DNA of 64,000 bases. Source: Oceanococcus sp964629015. Its GTDB lineage: Bacteria > Pseudomonadota > Gammaproteobacteria > Nevskiales > Oceanococcaceae. Position numbers and translations under genes: made by a program. Positions 62,996 through 64,000 of this stretch are shown here, piece by piece (the stretch's first letter is position 1; each line of letters starts with the position of its first letter). The stretch is taken from assembly GCA_964629015.1 (NCBI GenBank), contig CAZVMN010000008.1, positions 124,001 through 188,000 on the forward strand, written 5' to 3'. The notes under the pieces are model-generated. The model was not told the DNA's origin. It ran no database searches and was given only the letters and a program-made list of their open reading frames with translations.

Positions 62996-63922
62996 ATGAC
63001 ATCTATGGCCGACCGTGATGGTCTGATCTGGTATGACGGAGAGTTGGTGCCGTGGCGTGACGCCACCACCCACGTGCTGACGCATACATTGCATTACGGC
63101 ATGGGTGTCTTTGAAGGTGTACGCGCATACGAAACACCCCGCGGTACGGCGATTTTTCGTTTGCAGGAGCACACCAAGCGCCTGTTCAATTCGGCTCGCA
63201 TCCTGAATATGAAGATTCCGTTCTCGATGGACGAAATCAATGAAGCCCAGCTGGCCGCAGTGCGCGAGAACAAGCTGGCTTCCGCGTATATGCGTCCGAT
63301 GGCGTTTTACGGCTCGGAAGGTATGGGCTTGCGCGCGGACAACCTCAAGGTCCACGTGATTGTGGCGGCCTGGACATGGGGGGCTTACCTCGGAGCCGAC
63401 AACATGGAGAAAGGCATCCGCATCCGCACCAGTTCCTACACGCGTCATCATGTGAATGTGACTATGTGCCGGGCCAAGGCCAACGGCAACTACATCAACT
63501 CCATGCTGGCTCTGCAGGAAGCGGTTCGCGACGGTTACGATGAAGCGCTGCTGCTGGATACCGAAGGTTACGTGGCGGAAGGTTCTGGCGAGAACATTTT
63601 TGCGGTGTTCGACGGTGAGCTGCACACCCCAACCTTGTTGTCGGCATTGGATGGCATCACTCGCAAAACGATCTTTACCCTGGCTGATGAACTGGGTATC
63701 AAGGTGGTTGAGCGACGTATGACCCGCGATGAGTTGTACGTGGCGGATGAAGCGTTCTTCACCGGAACAGCCGCAGAAGTGACCCCGATCCGTGAGCTCG
63801 ACGGGCGCACCATCGGTTGCGGCAGCCGCGGCCCGATGACCGAGAAGCTGCAGTCCCTGTATTTCGACCACGTCAGCGGCAAGCGCGACGATCATCCGGA
63901 ATGGCTGACCTACGTCGGTTGA
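62996..63922 (+). CDS. ilvE: Branched-chain amino-acid aminotransferase IlvE
   Basis: 308-aa class IV PLP aminotransferase for the last step of valine, leucine and isoleucine synthesis. Motifs are HYGMGVFEGVRAY near 33-45, RPMAFYGSEGMG, the PLP lysine K161 in CRAKANGNYIN, LLLDTEGYVAEGSGENIF and EAFFTGTAAEVTPI. AGGA lies upstream of the ATG. The glnE-ilvE neighbourhood is known from Pseudomonas. Confidence 0.95.
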   Translation: MTSMADRDGLIWYDGELVPWRDATTHVLTHTLHYGMGVFEGVRAYETPRGTAIFRLQEHTKRLFNSARILNMKIPFSMDEINEAQLAAVRENKLASAYMRPMAFYGSEGMGLRADNLKVHVIVAAWTWGAYLGADNMEKGIRIRTSSYTRHHVNVTMCRAKANGNYINSMLALQEAVRDGYDEALLLDTEGYVAEGSGENIFAVFDGELHTPTLLSALDGITRKTIFTLADELGIKVVERRMTRDELYVADEAFFTGTAAEVTPIRELDGRTIGCGSRGPMTEKLQSLYFDHVSGKRDDHPEWLTYVG

Positions 63923-63947
63923 TCCGACGCGACAAACGGCGCGGCGC

Positions 63948-64000
63948 GTGATTCAAGAACGTGTCGTCGCGGTTGATGATGACTGGATCATTTTTGATCC
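63948..64000 (+). CDS. Partial frame at the right edge
   Basis: A GTG-started frame of 17 codons (IQERVVAVDDDWIIFD after the start) begins 26 nt after ilvE and runs off the window. Too short to identify; in Pseudomonas the ilvE gene is followed by LPS-core genes, but nothing here proves that. Confidence 0.3.
   Translation, partial: MIQERVVAVDDDWIIFD

Noticed and set aside
1..64000. CRISPR arrays, tRNA or rRNA genes and insertion sequences
   Set aside because: No regularly spaced direct repeats, cloverleaf-like sequences or transposase motifs were noticed on reading; a dedicated scan was not possible.

Overview
The window looks like a chromosomal segment of a moderately GC-rich gammaproteobacterium. 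Supporting this are class Ia nrdAB with DnaA boxes and NrdR-type sites, the hrpB, mtgA, sufE, darP, glnE and ilvE set, msrPQ, and many DUF1302/LolA-like envelope genes. The gene mix resembles Nevskiales, Xanthomonadales or related environmental lineages, but the sequence alone does not fix the genus.

Layout. 1-2.3 kb: two gene cassettes on the minus strand, each ending or starting at an integron-type attC site. One encodes an unknown 260-aa protein and the other an AAA_13-type ATPase cut by the window edge. No integrase is visible. 2.3-7.0 kb: nrdA-nrdB (minus) with a terminator downstream and a dense control region upstream. 7.0-13.2 kb: a bifunctional mannose-1-P guanylyltransferase/isomerase, a LolA-like periplasmic protein, a DUF1302 barrel protein and a large lipase-like lipoprotein. 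13.3-24.5 kb: housekeeping genes: msrQ/msrP, sufE, nfeD/SPFH, a SpoIIE-type phosphatase, DAHP synthase, hrpB, mtgA, a manganese exporter under a yybP-ykoY riboswitch, and a GNAT protein. 24.5-29.6 kb: a tightly packed operon of TetR regulator, MMPL/RND transporter, LolA-like protein and outer-membrane barrel, probably an envelope lipid transport route.

29.7-43.4 kb: truncated haemoglobin, a 1112-aa cyclase/ATPase/TPR regulator, a YcaQ-like glycosylase, a MerR regulator divergent from a glutaredoxin-MauE fusion across a mer-like operator, a TetR regulator divergent from a flavin monooxygenase-SDR operon, an AraC regulator, an exported M28 peptidase, an exported hydrolase with a possible GlyGly-CTERM tail, and an ETHE1-type persulfide dioxygenase behind a BigR-like palindrome. 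43.5-50.0 kb: a calcineurin-like phosphoesterase, a DUF3604 lipoprotein, darP, a DmeF-like CDF exporter, a TauE/SafE permease and a degenerate GGDEF membrane protein. 50.4-64.0 kb: an alpha/beta hydrolase and glnE, then a glycan island between glnE and ilvE (capsule-synthesis-like protein, bile-acid-symporter-family permease, sugar-nucleotide epimerase and six glycosyltransferase-type genes), and ilvE.

The most interesting parts are the attC cassettes with the putative defence ATPase, the MerR/glutaredoxin-MauE unit, the TetR-RND-LolA-barrel operon and the glycan island. Coordinates of starts were re-chosen from conserved N termini and ribosome-binding sites where the longest frame looked wrong. 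No tRNA, rRNA, CRISPR array or insertion sequence was recognised.
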